Positions 1 to 8,657 of a stretch of 64,000 bases of DNA are shown here, piece after piece. The position numbers and the translations under genes are program-made. Within the stretch, counting starts at the first letter, position 1. Each line of letters begins with the position of its first letter. The notes under the pieces are model-generated. The model ran no database searches and was not told the origin of the DNA. It was given only the letters and a program-made list of their open reading frames with translations. The DNA comes from Methylobacterium sp. DB0501 (GTDB taxonomy: Bacteria; Pseudomonadota; Alphaproteobacteria; Rhizobiales; Beijerinckiaceae): the NCBI RefSeq assembly GCF_011043735.1, contig NZ_JAAKGV010000003.1, positions 124,001 to 188,000 of the forward strand. The letters are read 5' to 3'.

Positions 1-6
1 GACATC

Positions 7-39
7 AGGGGCCGGCACCCGGGCACGGGGCCGGCCCTT
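7..39 (-). terminator. Hairpin after carbamoyltransferase gene
   Basis: An inverted repeat (GGGCCGGC against GCCGGCCC) begins one base past the stop codon of the minus-strand carbamoyltransferase gene. The loop is about 13 nt and there is no strong T-run, so this is a terminator candidate only. Confidence 0.45.
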
Positions 40-40
40 C

Positions 41-1789
41 TCACATCTTCACCCCGTCCTTCACCAGGATCCAGTCCTCGATCACCACGGCGTCGAGCCC
101 CGTCGTCGCAAACATCAGGATCGCGTCCTCGGCGGTGTGGAGGATCGGCTTGCCCATCACGTTGAAGCTGGTGTTGAGCAGGATCGGCACGCCGGTCCGG
201 GCCGCGAAGGCGCGGATCAGGGCGGCATAGGCCGGGTTGCGCTCGTCGGTCACGCTCTGGAGCCGCCCGGTGCCGTCCTCGTGCACCACCGCCGGGACTC
301 GCGTCCGCACCTCCGGCCGCCAGACCAGGGTGCGCTCCATGTAGGGACTGTCCTGGTAATTCTCGAACCAGTCCGGCCCGGCCTCGGCCAGGATCGAGGG
401 TGCGAACGGGCGGAACGCCTCGCGGTACTTCACCTTGGCGTTCAGGATCGCCTTGGCGTCGGCCGGGCGCGGATCGGCCAGGATCGAGCGGTTGCCGAGC
501 GCCCGGGGCCCGAACTCCGCCCGTCCCTGCACCCAGCCGACGAGGCCGCCCGCCGCCAGGATGTCGGCGGCGGCCTGCATCACCCCGTCATGGCCGAGAC
601 GGCGCAGGCGCGGCTCCCAGCCGACCATCCGTTCCAGGGGCTCGGTCGAGACGCGCGAGCCGAGATACGGGGTGGCGAGCGCCCCCGGCCCGGTCCAGTC
701 CGGGTTGTCCTCCTGGAAGGCGAGCCAGGCCGCGCCGAGCGCGTTGCCGTCATCGGCGGGCGCCGAGGGGATGTGGAGCCGCTGGAACGCGCTGCGCCCG
801 AGCAGCCGGCCGTTATAGGACGAGTTCAGCGCGCAGCCGCCGGTGACGACGAGGTTCTCGTGGGGGCTGAGCCGCCACGCCTCGGCGACCAGCACGTCCA
901 TCATCTCGGAAAACACCGCCTGGCCGCAGGCCGAGAGGTCGGCCCAGCCGTCCTCGCCGGCTTCCCCCGGGCGGCGGGCGCGGATCTCCTCGGCCACCGC
1001 CTGCACGGTCCCGGCATCCGCGAAGCGCAGGCGCCCGCCCTCGATCCGGTAGAGCCGGCGCAGCAGTGCCATCAGCGCGGGATCCTGCCGGCCGTAGGGG
1101 GCGAGCCCCATGATCTTCCATTCCTCGCCCTTGGCCTGGTCGAACCCGGCGAGGTCGGTGACGAGGCCGAAGAAGAAGCCGACCGATTCGCGGCCGCGAT
1201 GGCGCTTCACCTCCGCGAGGCGCCCCGCCTCCATCCGGTAGATCGCCGAGGCGCCGGTCTCGCCCATGCCGTCGACGACGAGGCAGGTGGCGTCCCGGAA
1301 CGGCGAGCCCCACAGCCCGTAGGCCGCGTGGGTGAGGTGGTGGGGGTAGCGCCGCAAGGCCGCGATGGTCGAGCGGCCGCCATGGGCCCGGTCGAGGCCG
1401 AGCAGCGTGCCGTATCCGGCCCTCCCTTGCGCCAGCGCCAGCTCGGCGATGAAGGTGCGCTCCGCCCGCTCCGGCACCAGCGAGCGGTTGAGGGCGGGGG
1501 AATGGCCCTTGAGCGCGTCGAGCCCGAAGGCACCGGTCGCCGCCTGGCCGGCGAGGTAGCGGCTGAAATCCGGGCCCCAGGTGGTGGCGATCACCAGTTC
1601 GGCGCCGGGCGGCAGGTGGGCCTTGAGCAGCCCGGCCATGCGGGGCGCCGAATCCGGCTCGCAATTCGGGGCGCGCTTGTATTGCAGGTAGCGCTCCGTC
1701 GCCTCGGCGAAGAGCACCGTGCCGTCCGGCCCGACCAGGGCGAGGGCCGGGTCGTGGAAGGTGGTGGCGAGGCCGAGGTAGTAGCGCAT
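41..1789 (-). CDS. Carbamoyltransferase, NodU/CmcH/TobZ family
   Basis: This 582-aa protein has the two-domain layout of the NodU/CmcH family, which transfers carbamoyl from carbamoyl phosphate (through carbamoyl-AMP) to a hydroxyl on a sugar or antibiotic. The N-terminal Kae1-like ASKHA domain opens with YYLGLATTFHDPALALV and has a metal-site-like HHLTHAAYG at about residue 150. The C-terminal domain carries GRAEFGPRALGNRSILADP near residue 420 and FRPFAPSIL downstream. I chose the ATG at 1789; an in-frame GTG at 1810 adds seven residues, and neither has a clear ribosome site. It is transcribed away from the AsmA-like gene and has no nod, antibiotic or polysaccharide gene within view, so the acceptor is unknown. 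Family assignment is firm; substrate is not inferable. Confidence 0.9.
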   Translation of the reverse strand: MRYYLGLATTFHDPALALVGPDGTVLFAEATERYLQYKRAPNCEPDSAPRMAGLLKAHLPPGAELVIATTWGPDFSRYLAGQAATGAFGLDALKGHSPALNRSLVPERAERTFIAELALAQGRAGYGTLLGLDRAHGGRSTIAALRRYPHHLTHAAYGLWGSPFRDATCLVVDGMGETGASAIYRMEAGRLAEVKRHRGRESVGFFFGLVTDLAGFDQAKGEEWKIMGLAPYGRQDPALMALLRRLYRIEGGRLRFADAGTVQAVAEEIRARRPGEAGEDGWADLSACGQAVFSEMMDVLVAEAWRLSPHENLVVTGGCALNSSYNGRLLGRSAFQRLHIPSAPADDGNALGAAWLAFQEDNPDWTGPGALATPYLGSRVSTEPLERMVGWEPRLRRLGHDGVMQAAADILAAGGLVGWVQGRAEFGPRALGNRSILADPRPADAKAILNAKVKYREAFRPFAPSILAEAGPDWFENYQDSPYMERTLVWRPEVRTRVPAVVHEDGTGRLQSVTDERNPAYAALIRAFAARTGVPILLNTSFNVMGKPILHTAEDAILMFATTGLDAVVIEDWILVKDGVKM

Positions 1790-2020
1790 CGGGTCCGTTG
1801 GTCTGGTCACGCCGCCGCTCTAACAGTCCCGGCCCCGGGTGTCAGGCCGGGCTGAACGTTGCGCAGGCGCATCGGGGGGCGGCTGTCGCTGCGTGATCGC
1901 GCCGGATTTCGCCCGCGTTTCGCGCACCGATATGCTAGCGACGTCATCGGGGTACGACCCGCCGGGTCGTCGACGGAACATGAGGCGGCGCCCCCCTGGC
2001 GGGGCGGCACGGACAGCACG

Positions 2021-5000
2021 GTGCGCGACATCCTGACCGCCCTGGCGGGCCTCGTCATCCTGATCCTCGCCGCGGCCCTGGTCGCGCCGCCCTTCATCCC
2101 GTGGGAATCCTACCGCACCGCCTTCGACGCGGCGCTCAGCCGCTCCCTCGGGGTCGAGGCCCGCAGCGACGGCCGCCTCGAGGTGCGGCTCCTGCCCTCG
2201 CCGCGCCTGCGCATCGACCACCTGCGGATCGCCACCGGGCGCGACCGGCCCTCGCTGGACGCCCGCTTCGTCAAGGCCGAGATCGCCCTGACCCCGCTCC
2301 TGGCGGGCGAGATCCGATTCACCGAGACCCGGATCGGCCGCGGCGAGGTCACCCTGCCGATGACCGAGGCCGGCAGCTTCCTGCTGCCGCCGCCCCTCGC
2401 GGAGGGGCGCGACCTCGCCGTCGAGGACCTGCGGGTGTCGCAGCTCCTCCTGACCACCCGGGTGGCGGCGACCGGGCGCACCGACCAGGTCTATGCCGAG
2501 AACGTCCGGCTCTCGGCGCCGCGCCTCGCCGGCCCGTGGCGGGCGGAAGGCCAGGTCGAGGCGGTGCCGTTCCGCCTCACCACCGGCGCGCCGGGGCCCG
2601 ACGGCGCGGTTCCGGTCAAGCTCGGGGCGGGGGGCGACACGGTGCCCCGGCTCGACCTCGACGCCCGGGTGACCCTGGTGGACGGCGTGCCGGAGGCGAC
2701 GGGCAATGCCCGCCTCGTGGTCGGGCCGCCGGCCCAGGCCGCGGGCACCGCCCTGCCGTTCTCGCTCCAGGGCGGGTTCAGGGCGAAGGGCCGCCTCGCG
2801 ACCTTCGAGACCCTGGCCGTCGAGGTGCCGGGCGAGGTGCCCTTGCGCTTCGCCGGCCGCGGCAGCGTCGACCTCGCGGCCGCCCGCGCCGCGCTGAGCC
2901 TGGAGGCCCGGCGCCTCGACCTCGACGCCTTCCTGATGAGCGCCACCGGGCAGGCCCTGCTCGGCCGCGGCCTCTCGCCCGCCGCGCTGCCGAGTCCCCT
3001 TGCGGGCACCCTCGCCCTCGACGTCGCGGCCGACAGCCTGACCCTCGCCCGCGAGGAGTGGAGCGGCGCGGCCTTGAGCGCCACGATCCGGCCCTCCGGC
3101 GCGGTGACGTTGCGGCGGCTCGCCGGTACCGCCGCGGGCGGCCTGAAGCTGGCTCTGTCCGGCGACGTGACGCCGAGCGGCGGCTTCTCGGGCCATGCCG
3201 CCCTCGACGCCCCGGCCTCGGACCGGCTCGCGCGCCTCCTCGACCGGCTCGGCGTGAGCGGCCCGCTCACCGGGCTCCTCGACGGCCGGCCGTTCTCGGC
3301 CGAGGCCGACGTGGCGGCGGCCCTGCCGGTGCTCTCGCTGCGCAACGCCCGGGTGACGCTCGGCACCGCGAAGATCACCGGCTCGGCCCGCTACAGCCCG
3401 GCCGGTCCCGACCTGCCCCGCCCGCGCTTCGACGCCCAGATCATCGCCGACGGGCTCGACATCGCGGAATTGCCGCCGATGCGCGGCGCCATCGCGGCCC
3501 TGCGCGACCACGATGTCGGCCTGACGCTGCTGGCCCGCGACCTGCGCTACGGGCCGACCGGAACGAAGACCGGCGAGATCGCCGCCAGCCTGCAATCCGA
3601 GGGCGCGGCATTGCGCCTCGACAGCCTGGAGGTGCGCGACCTCGCCGGGGCCCGGGCCAGCCTCTCGGGCCGGATCGGCGCCGACGGTGCCGGGCGCATC
3701 GCCGGGCGGGTGAGCGCGCCGGTGGCCGCCCCCCTGATCGACCTCGTCTCGCGCACCTTCGTCGACGAGGCGCGGCTGCTGCCGTCCTTCCTGCGCGAGG
3801 GGCCGGTCGCCCTCGACGTGACGCTGGAGCGGGGCCCGGGCTCCGAGGAGGGCCTTCTGCACGGTGAGGCCCGCGGCAGCGCCGCCGGCGGCCGCCTTGC
3901 GCTCACCCTCGCCGCCCGGTCCGGCCGGCTCGACGGCCTCGATGCGCGCCTCGACGGCGTGGCGTCCGGCCGCTGGCTCGGCCGGCCCGACGATCCGGCG
4001 CTCGCCATCCCGGCGAACCTGCACCTCGCCGGGCGCCGGCTTGCGACGGACGGCCCGTTGGGCCTGACGCTCGATGCCGCCATCGCCGGGGCGACGGTCG
4101 GAACGGCAAAGCCCCTGATCCTCCCGGAAACCGGCGGTCCGCTCCAGGACGGCACCCTGACCCTGGCCGCCCCAGACCTGCGGCCGCTCGCCGGCCTCCT
4201 CGGCCACGCAGCCGTCCCGCCGGACCCGGTACCGGCCCGGCTGACCGTGGGCTTCTCCCGCACCGGCGAGACCCCGCGCCTCGCCCTCGCCGGCACGCTG
4301 TCGGGATCGGCCGTCGAGGCGACGCTGACCCGGCCGGCGAGCGGCGAGGTCGCCGGCAACGTCTCGCTCGAGCGGCTGTCCCTGCCCTGGCTCGCCGAGG
4401 CGCTGATGCTGAAGGCCGGCGCGGCGCCGGCCGGCGCGGGCGCCTGGTCCGCTGCCCGCTTCGGCCCGGCCCCGGCGCCGCCCGCCGCCGGGCACCTCGC
4501 CATGACGGTTCGCCGCCTGGATCTCGGCCGCGGCCTCGCGGCGGATTGGGCGCGGTTCGACCTCGGCCTCGGGCCCGACGGCCTCTCGGTGCGCGACTTC
4601 GCGGCCGGCCTCGCCGGCGGGCGGCTCACCGGCAGCGCCACCCTGGCGCGCCAGGGCCCCCAGGCGACGCTCGCCGCGGAAGGCGCCCTCACCGCGGCCG
4701 CGATTCCCACCCTCGCCGGCGGCGACGCGGTGCGGGGCCAGGTCTCGATCCGGCTGCGCCTGGGCGGCGCCGGCGACAGCCCGGCGACCCTCGTCGGCAA
4801 CCTCGCCGGCAGCGGCAGCCTCGACCTCGCCGGGCTGACCCTGCGCGACCTCGATCCGGCGGCGGTGCAGCGGGCGCTGACCCGGCTGCTCGCCGAGGAG
4901 GACCCTTTGCGGGCGGGCCGCGTCGAGCGGGTGGTGTCGGAGGAGTTTGACCGCGGGCCGCTGGTGATCGCCGGGCCGGTCTCGGTCCCGGCCTCGATGG

Positions 5001-5653
5001 TCGGCGGGGTGCTGCGCACCGGGAGCCTGACCGTCGATCTCGGCCCCGCCACCTGGACCGGTCTGGTGCAGGTCGACATGAAGTCGCTGCGCCTCGACGC
5101 CCGCGGCACCCTCACCGCCACCGCGACGCCGCGCGGCTGGACGGCGCCGGCGCCGACGCTGGGCCTCGCCCTCGTCGGCCCCCTGGCCCGGCCGCAGCGG
5201 GAACTGGACCTCGTTCCCCTCGGCAACGTGCTGGCGGCGGTGGTGCTGCAACGCGAGCTCGACAAGATCGAGACCGTCGAGGCCGACCGCAACGAGCTCG
5301 CCCGCCGCCGCAGCCGCCTGGAGATGGACCGGGCCCGCACCGCCGAGGAGGCGCGGCTGGCCCGGCAGCGGGCCGAGGAGGCCAGGGCCGAGGCGGTGCG
5401 GGCGGACGCCGCGAGGGCGGAGGCGGCCCGGGCTGAGGCAGCAAGGGCGGAAGCCGCGAGAGCCGCCGAGGCCGCGCGCGCGGCGGAGGCGCGGGCTGCC
5501 GAAGCCGCCAGGGCCGCGGATGCGGCCCGCGCTGCGGATGCGGCCCGCGCGGCAGAAGCGGCGCGGGCTGCGGACGCGGCGCGGCGGAAGGCCGAGGAGG
5601 AGGCTTCGCACCGTCAGGGCGGCGGGGCGCCGGAGGCGGGCGATTCGCAATAG
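2021..5653 (+). CDS. AsmA-like outer-membrane-biogenesis protein with Ala-rich coiled-coil tail
   Basis: This protein of about 1,210 aa starts with one membrane anchor (ILTALAGLVILILAAALVA) followed by the AsmA signature region (YRTAFDAALSRSLGVEA, then RLEVRLLPSPRLRIDHLRI). A long beta-rich periplasmic body follows. AsmA-like proteins are long periplasmic proteins linked to outer-membrane lipid homeostasis. The GTG at 2021 is preferred because it puts the anchor at the N-terminus; the open frame extends to 1859 with non-hydrophobic sequence. From about residue 1085 the protein becomes charged, then a run of ARAEAARA/ARAADAAR units ending near residue 1195, predicted to be a long alpha-helix or coiled coil. 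That tail is unusual for AsmA proteins. It diverges from the carbamoyltransferase gene. Confidence 0.85.
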   Translation: MRDILTALAGLVILILAAALVAPPFIPWESYRTAFDAALSRSLGVEARSDGRLEVRLLPSPRLRIDHLRIATGRDRPSLDARFVKAEIALTPLLAGEIRFTETRIGRGEVTLPMTEAGSFLLPPPLAEGRDLAVEDLRVSQLLLTTRVAATGRTDQVYAENVRLSAPRLAGPWRAEGQVEAVPFRLTTGAPGPDGAVPVKLGAGGDTVPRLDLDARVTLVDGVPEATGNARLVVGPPAQAAGTALPFSLQGGFRAKGRLATFETLAVEVPGEVPLRFAGRGSVDLAAARAALSLEARRLDLDAFLMSATGQALLGRGLSPAALPSPLAGTLALDVAADSLTLAREEWSGAALSATIRPSGAVTLRRLAGTAAGGLKLALSGDVTPSGGFSGHAALDAPASDRLARLLDRLGVSGPLTGLLDGRPFSAEADVAAALPVLSLRNARVTLGTAKITGSARYSPAGPDLPRPRFDAQIIADGLDIAELPPMRGAIAALRDHDVGLTLLARDLRYGPTGTKTGEIAASLQSEGAALRLDSLEVRDLAGARASLSGRIGADGAGRIAGRVSAPVAAPLIDLVSRTFVDEARLLPSFLREGPVALDVTLERGPGSEEGLLHGEARGSAAGGRLALTLAARSGRLDGLDARLDGVASGRWLGRPDDPALAIPANLHLAGRRLATDGPLGLTLDAAIAGATVGTAKPLILPETGGPLQDGTLTLAAPDLRPLAGLLGHAAVPPDPVPARLTVGFSRTGETPRLALAGTLSGSAVEATLTRPASGEVAGNVSLERLSLPWLAEALMLKAGAAPAGAGAWSAARFGPAPAPPAAGHLAMTVRRLDLGRGLAADWARFDLGLGPDGLSVRDFAAGLAGGRLTGSATLARQGPQATLAAEGALTAAAIPTLAGGDAVRGQVSIRLRLGGAGDSPATLVGNLAGSGSLDLAGLTLRDLDPAAVQRALTRLLAEEDPLRAGRVERVVSEEFDRGPLVIAGPVSVPASMVGGVLRTGSLTVDLGPATWTGLVQVDMKSLRLDARGTLTATATPRGWTAPAPTLGLALVGPLARPQRELDLVPLGNVLAAVVLQRELDKIETVEADRNELARRRSRLEMDRARTAEEARLARQRAEEARAEAVRADAARAEAARAEAARAEAARAAEAARAAEARAAEAARAADAARAADAARAAEAARAADAARRKAEEEASHRQGGGAPEAGDSQ
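5385..5600 (+). repeat. Degenerate Ala-rich coding repeat in AsmA-like gene
   Basis: This stretch encodes imperfect units such as ARAEAARAEAARA and AARAADAARAAD. The DNA repeats are diverged at third positions, so selection appears to act on the helical peptide rather than on recent slippage alone. Confidence 0.7.
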
Positions 5654-5778
5654 GCTCGTCGGAGAGGCGAGGGGCGGGACTCGATGGCGCCCGAACACAT
5701 CGGCACGCCTGTTGTTCACTCGCCGGACCCGTTATCCTCCGCCGCCTTTCCCGAACGCGTCCTCGATCGTGAGATCGA

Positions 5779-5982
5779 TCACTCCTCCGGCACCAGGCGG
5801 CCGGCGAAGGTCAGGCACAGGCACAGGGCCCCGAGGGCGAACTCCCAATGGCGGATGTCGCCGCCGATCGACGCCACCACGGCCTGGGCGATCAGCACGA
5901 TCCCGACGAGGGGCGGCACGACCGTCAGGGCGACGCGCACGGCCCTGAGCCAGGCCCGGCCGGAAGAGCGCCTCGTCGTCAT
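5779..5982 (-). CDS. Small two-helix membrane protein, hypothetical
   Basis: This 67-aa protein has a basic N-terminus and two hydrophobic segments (VALTVVPPLVGIVLIAQAVVAS and WEFALGALCLCLTFAGRLV). I do not recognise a family. It converges on the end of the AsmA-like gene, with 125 bases between them, and is divergent from the ABC exporter. The hydrophobic pattern and clean ATG/TGA support a real gene, but a chance reading frame in this GC-rich DNA is possible. Confidence 0.5.
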   Translation of the reverse strand: MTTRRSSGRAWLRAVRVALTVVPPLVGIVLIAQAVVASIGGDIRHWEFALGALCLCLTFAGRLVPEE

Positions 5983-6255
5983 CGACCGCCCGCCGCCGGA
6001 TCGGACGAGAGGGTACGGCCGTTCGGGGCCGACCGGGACCAGGGATCGATCATGTGCCGCTCCGACGGGGCGCCGTTCGGCCCGGCGGGGAGGTGGCGCG
6101 CGGCCCCCGGGCGGTCAAGCCCGCGCGGGCCAGCGACCTGGTGACCCGTGCCCCCGCCTCTCCCGCCCCTGTCGCGCGCGCGCGTTCCCGCTTATCAGGG
6201 GCCTCGCGCGCCGCCCCGGACCGCGTTCTCGCCCCCGTCCTCCCACCGGACCGTC

Positions 6256-7980
6256 ATGCTGAAGGCCTTCCTCGCCTATTACCGGCCGTACCGGGCCCTG
6301 TTCCTCGTCGATTTCGGCTGTGCCATCCTGTCGGGCCTGCTCGAGCTCGGCTTCCCGATGGCGGTGAAGTCCTTCGTCGACGTGCTGCTGCCGCGCCAGG
6401 ACTGGAGCCTGATCCTGCTGGCCGCGGCCGGGCTGACCCTGCTCTACGTCGCCAATGCGGGGCTGATGGTGGTGGTGACCTATTGGGGCCACGTGCTCGG
6501 CATCAACATCGAGACCACGATGCGGGCCCGCGCCTTCGACCACCTGCAGACGTTGTCGTTCCGGTTCTTCGACAATCAGAAGACCGGCCATCTCGTCGCC
6601 CGGGTGACGAAGGACCTGGAGGAGATCGGCGAGGTCGCCCATCACGGGCCGGAAGACCTGTTCATCGCCGTGATGACGCTGTTCGGCGCCTTCGGGCTGA
6701 TGCTCGTCGTCCACCCGCCGCTGGCGCTGATGACCGCCGCGATCCTGCCGGTCATCGCCTTCGTCACCGTGCGCTACGGCGGGCGGATGACCAGCAACTG
6801 GCAGGCGCAGTATGGCCGGGTCGGCGCCTTCAATGCCCGCATCGAGGAGAATGTCGGCGGCATCCGGGTGGTCAAGGCCTTCGCCAACGAGGCCCACGAG
6901 CGGCGCCTGTTCGCCGCCGACAACGAGCGCTACCGCGCCACCAAGCTCGACGCCTACAGGATCATGGCGGCGAGCCTGTCGCTCAACTACCTCGGCATGC
7001 GCCTCGTCCAGATCGTGGTGCTGCTCGGCGGCGCCGCCTACGTGGTGCGGGGCGACCTGAGCCCCGGCGGCTTCGTCGGCTTCCTGCTCCTCGTCGGGGT
7101 GTTCTACCGGCCGCTGGAGAAGATCAGCGCGGTGGTCGAGACCTATCCGAAGGGCATCGCGGGCTTTCGCCGCTACCTGGCGCTGCTCGCCACCGCGCCC
7201 GACATCGTCGACCGTCCCGGCGCGGTCGCGGTGCCGCTGTCCGGCGAGATCCGCTTCGAGGGCGTGCGCTTCGGCTACGGCGACGGCCGGCCGGTGCTCG
7301 ACGGCGTGGACCTCGCGGTGCGCGCCGGCGAGACCGTGGCCTTCGTCGGGCCCTCCGGCGCCGGCAAGACCACGCTCTGCTCGCTGGTGCCGCGCTTCTA
7401 CGACGTCGAGGGCGGGCGCATCACCATCGACGGGCACGACATCCGCGACCTGACGCTGGCCTCCCTGAGGAGCCAGATCGGCATCGTGCAGCAGGACGTG
7501 TTCCTGTTCGCCGGCACCATCCGCGAGAACATCGCCTACGGCCGGCTCGACGCGAGCGAGGCCGAGATCCGGCAGGCGGCGCATCGCGCCCGCCTCGACG
7601 CTCTGATCGAGACGCTGCCGGACGGCCTCGATACGGTGGTGGGCGAGCGCGGCGTCAAGCTCTCGGGCGGGCAGAAGCAGCGCCTGGCGATCGCCCGGGT
7701 CTTCCTCAAGAACCCGCCGATCCTGATCCTCGACGAGGCGACCTCGGCCCTCGATACGCAGACCGAGCGCGAGATCCAGCAGGCCCTCTCGGAACTGACG
7801 CAGGGGCGCACGACCCTCGTCATCGCCCACCGCCTCGCCACCATCCGTCACGCCGACCGCATCGCCGTGGTGTCGAACGGGCGCATCCTCGAACAGGGCT
7901 CGCACGACGCGCTCGTGGCGGCGGACGGCGCCTACCGGCGCCTGCACGCCGCGCAGGCAGGGATCGTCGCCGCGGAGTAG
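6256..7980 (+). CDS. ABC exporter, fused permease/ATPase (MsbA-like)
   Basis: This 574-aa half-transporter has an exporter-type membrane domain (about residues 15-310; YYRPYRALFLVDFGCAILSG opens it) and one ATPase domain. Walker A is GPSGAGKTT near residue 365, the Q-loop region is GIVQQDVFLFAGTIREN, the signature is LSGGQKQRLAIAR near 470, and Walker B with D-loop is ILILDEATSALD near 490, followed by the H-loop VIAHRLATI. All catalytic motifs are intact. It probably works as a homodimer in the inner membrane. MsbA-type relatives move lipids, polysaccharide precursors or drugs; the substrate is not shown here. The ATG at 6256 puts the first membrane helix at the N-terminus; the open frame runs upstream but looks like non-coding sequence. 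Confidence 0.92.
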   Translation: MLKAFLAYYRPYRALFLVDFGCAILSGLLELGFPMAVKSFVDVLLPRQDWSLILLAAAGLTLLYVANAGLMVVVTYWGHVLGINIETTMRARAFDHLQTLSFRFFDNQKTGHLVARVTKDLEEIGEVAHHGPEDLFIAVMTLFGAFGLMLVVHPPLALMTAAILPVIAFVTVRYGGRMTSNWQAQYGRVGAFNARIEENVGGIRVVKAFANEAHERRLFAADNERYRATKLDAYRIMAASLSLNYLGMRLVQIVVLLGGAAYVVRGDLSPGGFVGFLLLVGVFYRPLEKISAVVETYPKGIAGFRRYLALLATAPDIVDRPGAVAVPLSGEIRFEGVRFGYGDGRPVLDGVDLAVRAGETVAFVGPSGAGKTTLCSLVPRFYDVEGGRITIDGHDIRDLTLASLRSQIGIVQQDVFLFAGTIRENIAYGRLDASEAEIRQAAHRARLDALIETLPDGLDTVVGERGVKLSGGQKQRLAIARVFLKNPPILILDEATSALDTQTEREIQQALSELTQGRTTLVIAHRLATIRHADRIAVVSNGRILEQGSHDALVAADGAYRRLHAAQAGIVAAE

Positions 7981-8002
7981 CCGGGACGGCGGCGAAAAAG
8001 GG

Positions 8003-8305
8003 TCAGTGCGCGGCGGTGTGGAGCGCCCAGACGTCTTCCTCGACGTCGAGCAGCGTCTCGTGCACCTGCCGCGCCATCGCGAACGCCGCCTCGTCGCTCG
8101 CCGCCGCGCCGGCGAAGCGGGCGATGACCGCGAGCGCCTCGATCGACAGGGCCTGCCGGAAGCGGGCGAACCCGCCCGGGCACTCGGACTCGTAGGACAG
8201 GGCGAGATCGCGCAGCACGTGCGTGACCAGGGCCGCGGCAGGCGCCGGGGCAGCGGCGGGGGGGCGGCCCTCGGCGGCCACCGGCGTGTCGAGATTCGGG
8301 ATCAT
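8003..8305 (-). CDS. Hypothetical alpha-helical protein, 100 aa
   Basis: An Ala/Pro-rich N-terminal 25 residues lead into a helical region (LVTHVLRDLALSYESECPG, then LSIEALAVIARFAGAAASDE and ARQVHETLLDVEEDVWAL). It is acidic toward the C-terminus. I do not recognise the family. The ATG at 8305 is chosen because residues further upstream in the open frame resemble translated non-coding DNA. It is convergent with the ABC exporter, 22 bases apart. Confidence 0.6.
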   Translation of the reverse strand: MIPNLDTPVAAEGRPPAAAPAPAAALVTHVLRDLALSYESECPGGFARFRQALSIEALAVIARFAGAAASDEAAFAMARQVHETLLDVEEDVWALHTAAH

Positions 8306-8657
8306 ACTCGCGCAAGTAGTGCCTGCGCCGCCGCGGACATAGCCGGGCTTACAGCCTAGGCCACCTGGGATAATGCGCCGGATTCGAGACCCGGCCGGGC
8401 GGTGCGGCCGGTGCTCCCGCCCCTGCGCGGCAGATGTCGCCCTGATCGGGACAGGCGCCATGACGGTCAGGTTGTCGACGGATGCGTGAGTCCGGCATAA
8501 ATCCAATGACATACGAAATTTTCGGCGATCGATATGTCGAGATTTAGACATGTTAGATCAAGCTTTTGTTAATTGACTGCCACGCTCATCGTGGCGGAGT
8601 TTGTGCGTATCGGGTGCGCCTCGTCCGGAGCCGTGGTCCCATCGAGCGGAGGCGGCC
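8306..8657. other. Divergent intergenic region with AT-rich core
   Basis: This 352-base gap lies between the divergent hypothetical gene and the glycosyltransferase. Bases about 8495-8580 are strikingly AT-rich for this genome. They contain ATGTC (8534-8538) inverted at 8547-8551 as GACAT. A hairpin GCCACG-CTCAT-CGTGGC lies at 8579-8595. It probably holds the promoters of both genes; I could not assign -35/-10 boxes. Confidence 0.4.

Noticed and set aside
1820..5719. Very long open frame antisense to the AsmA-like gene
   Set aside because: Composition is Arg/Gly/Ala-rich without any domain, and the plus strand carries a convincing AsmA protein. The same reasoning removes the long antisense frame at 46406-49834 opposite sucA.
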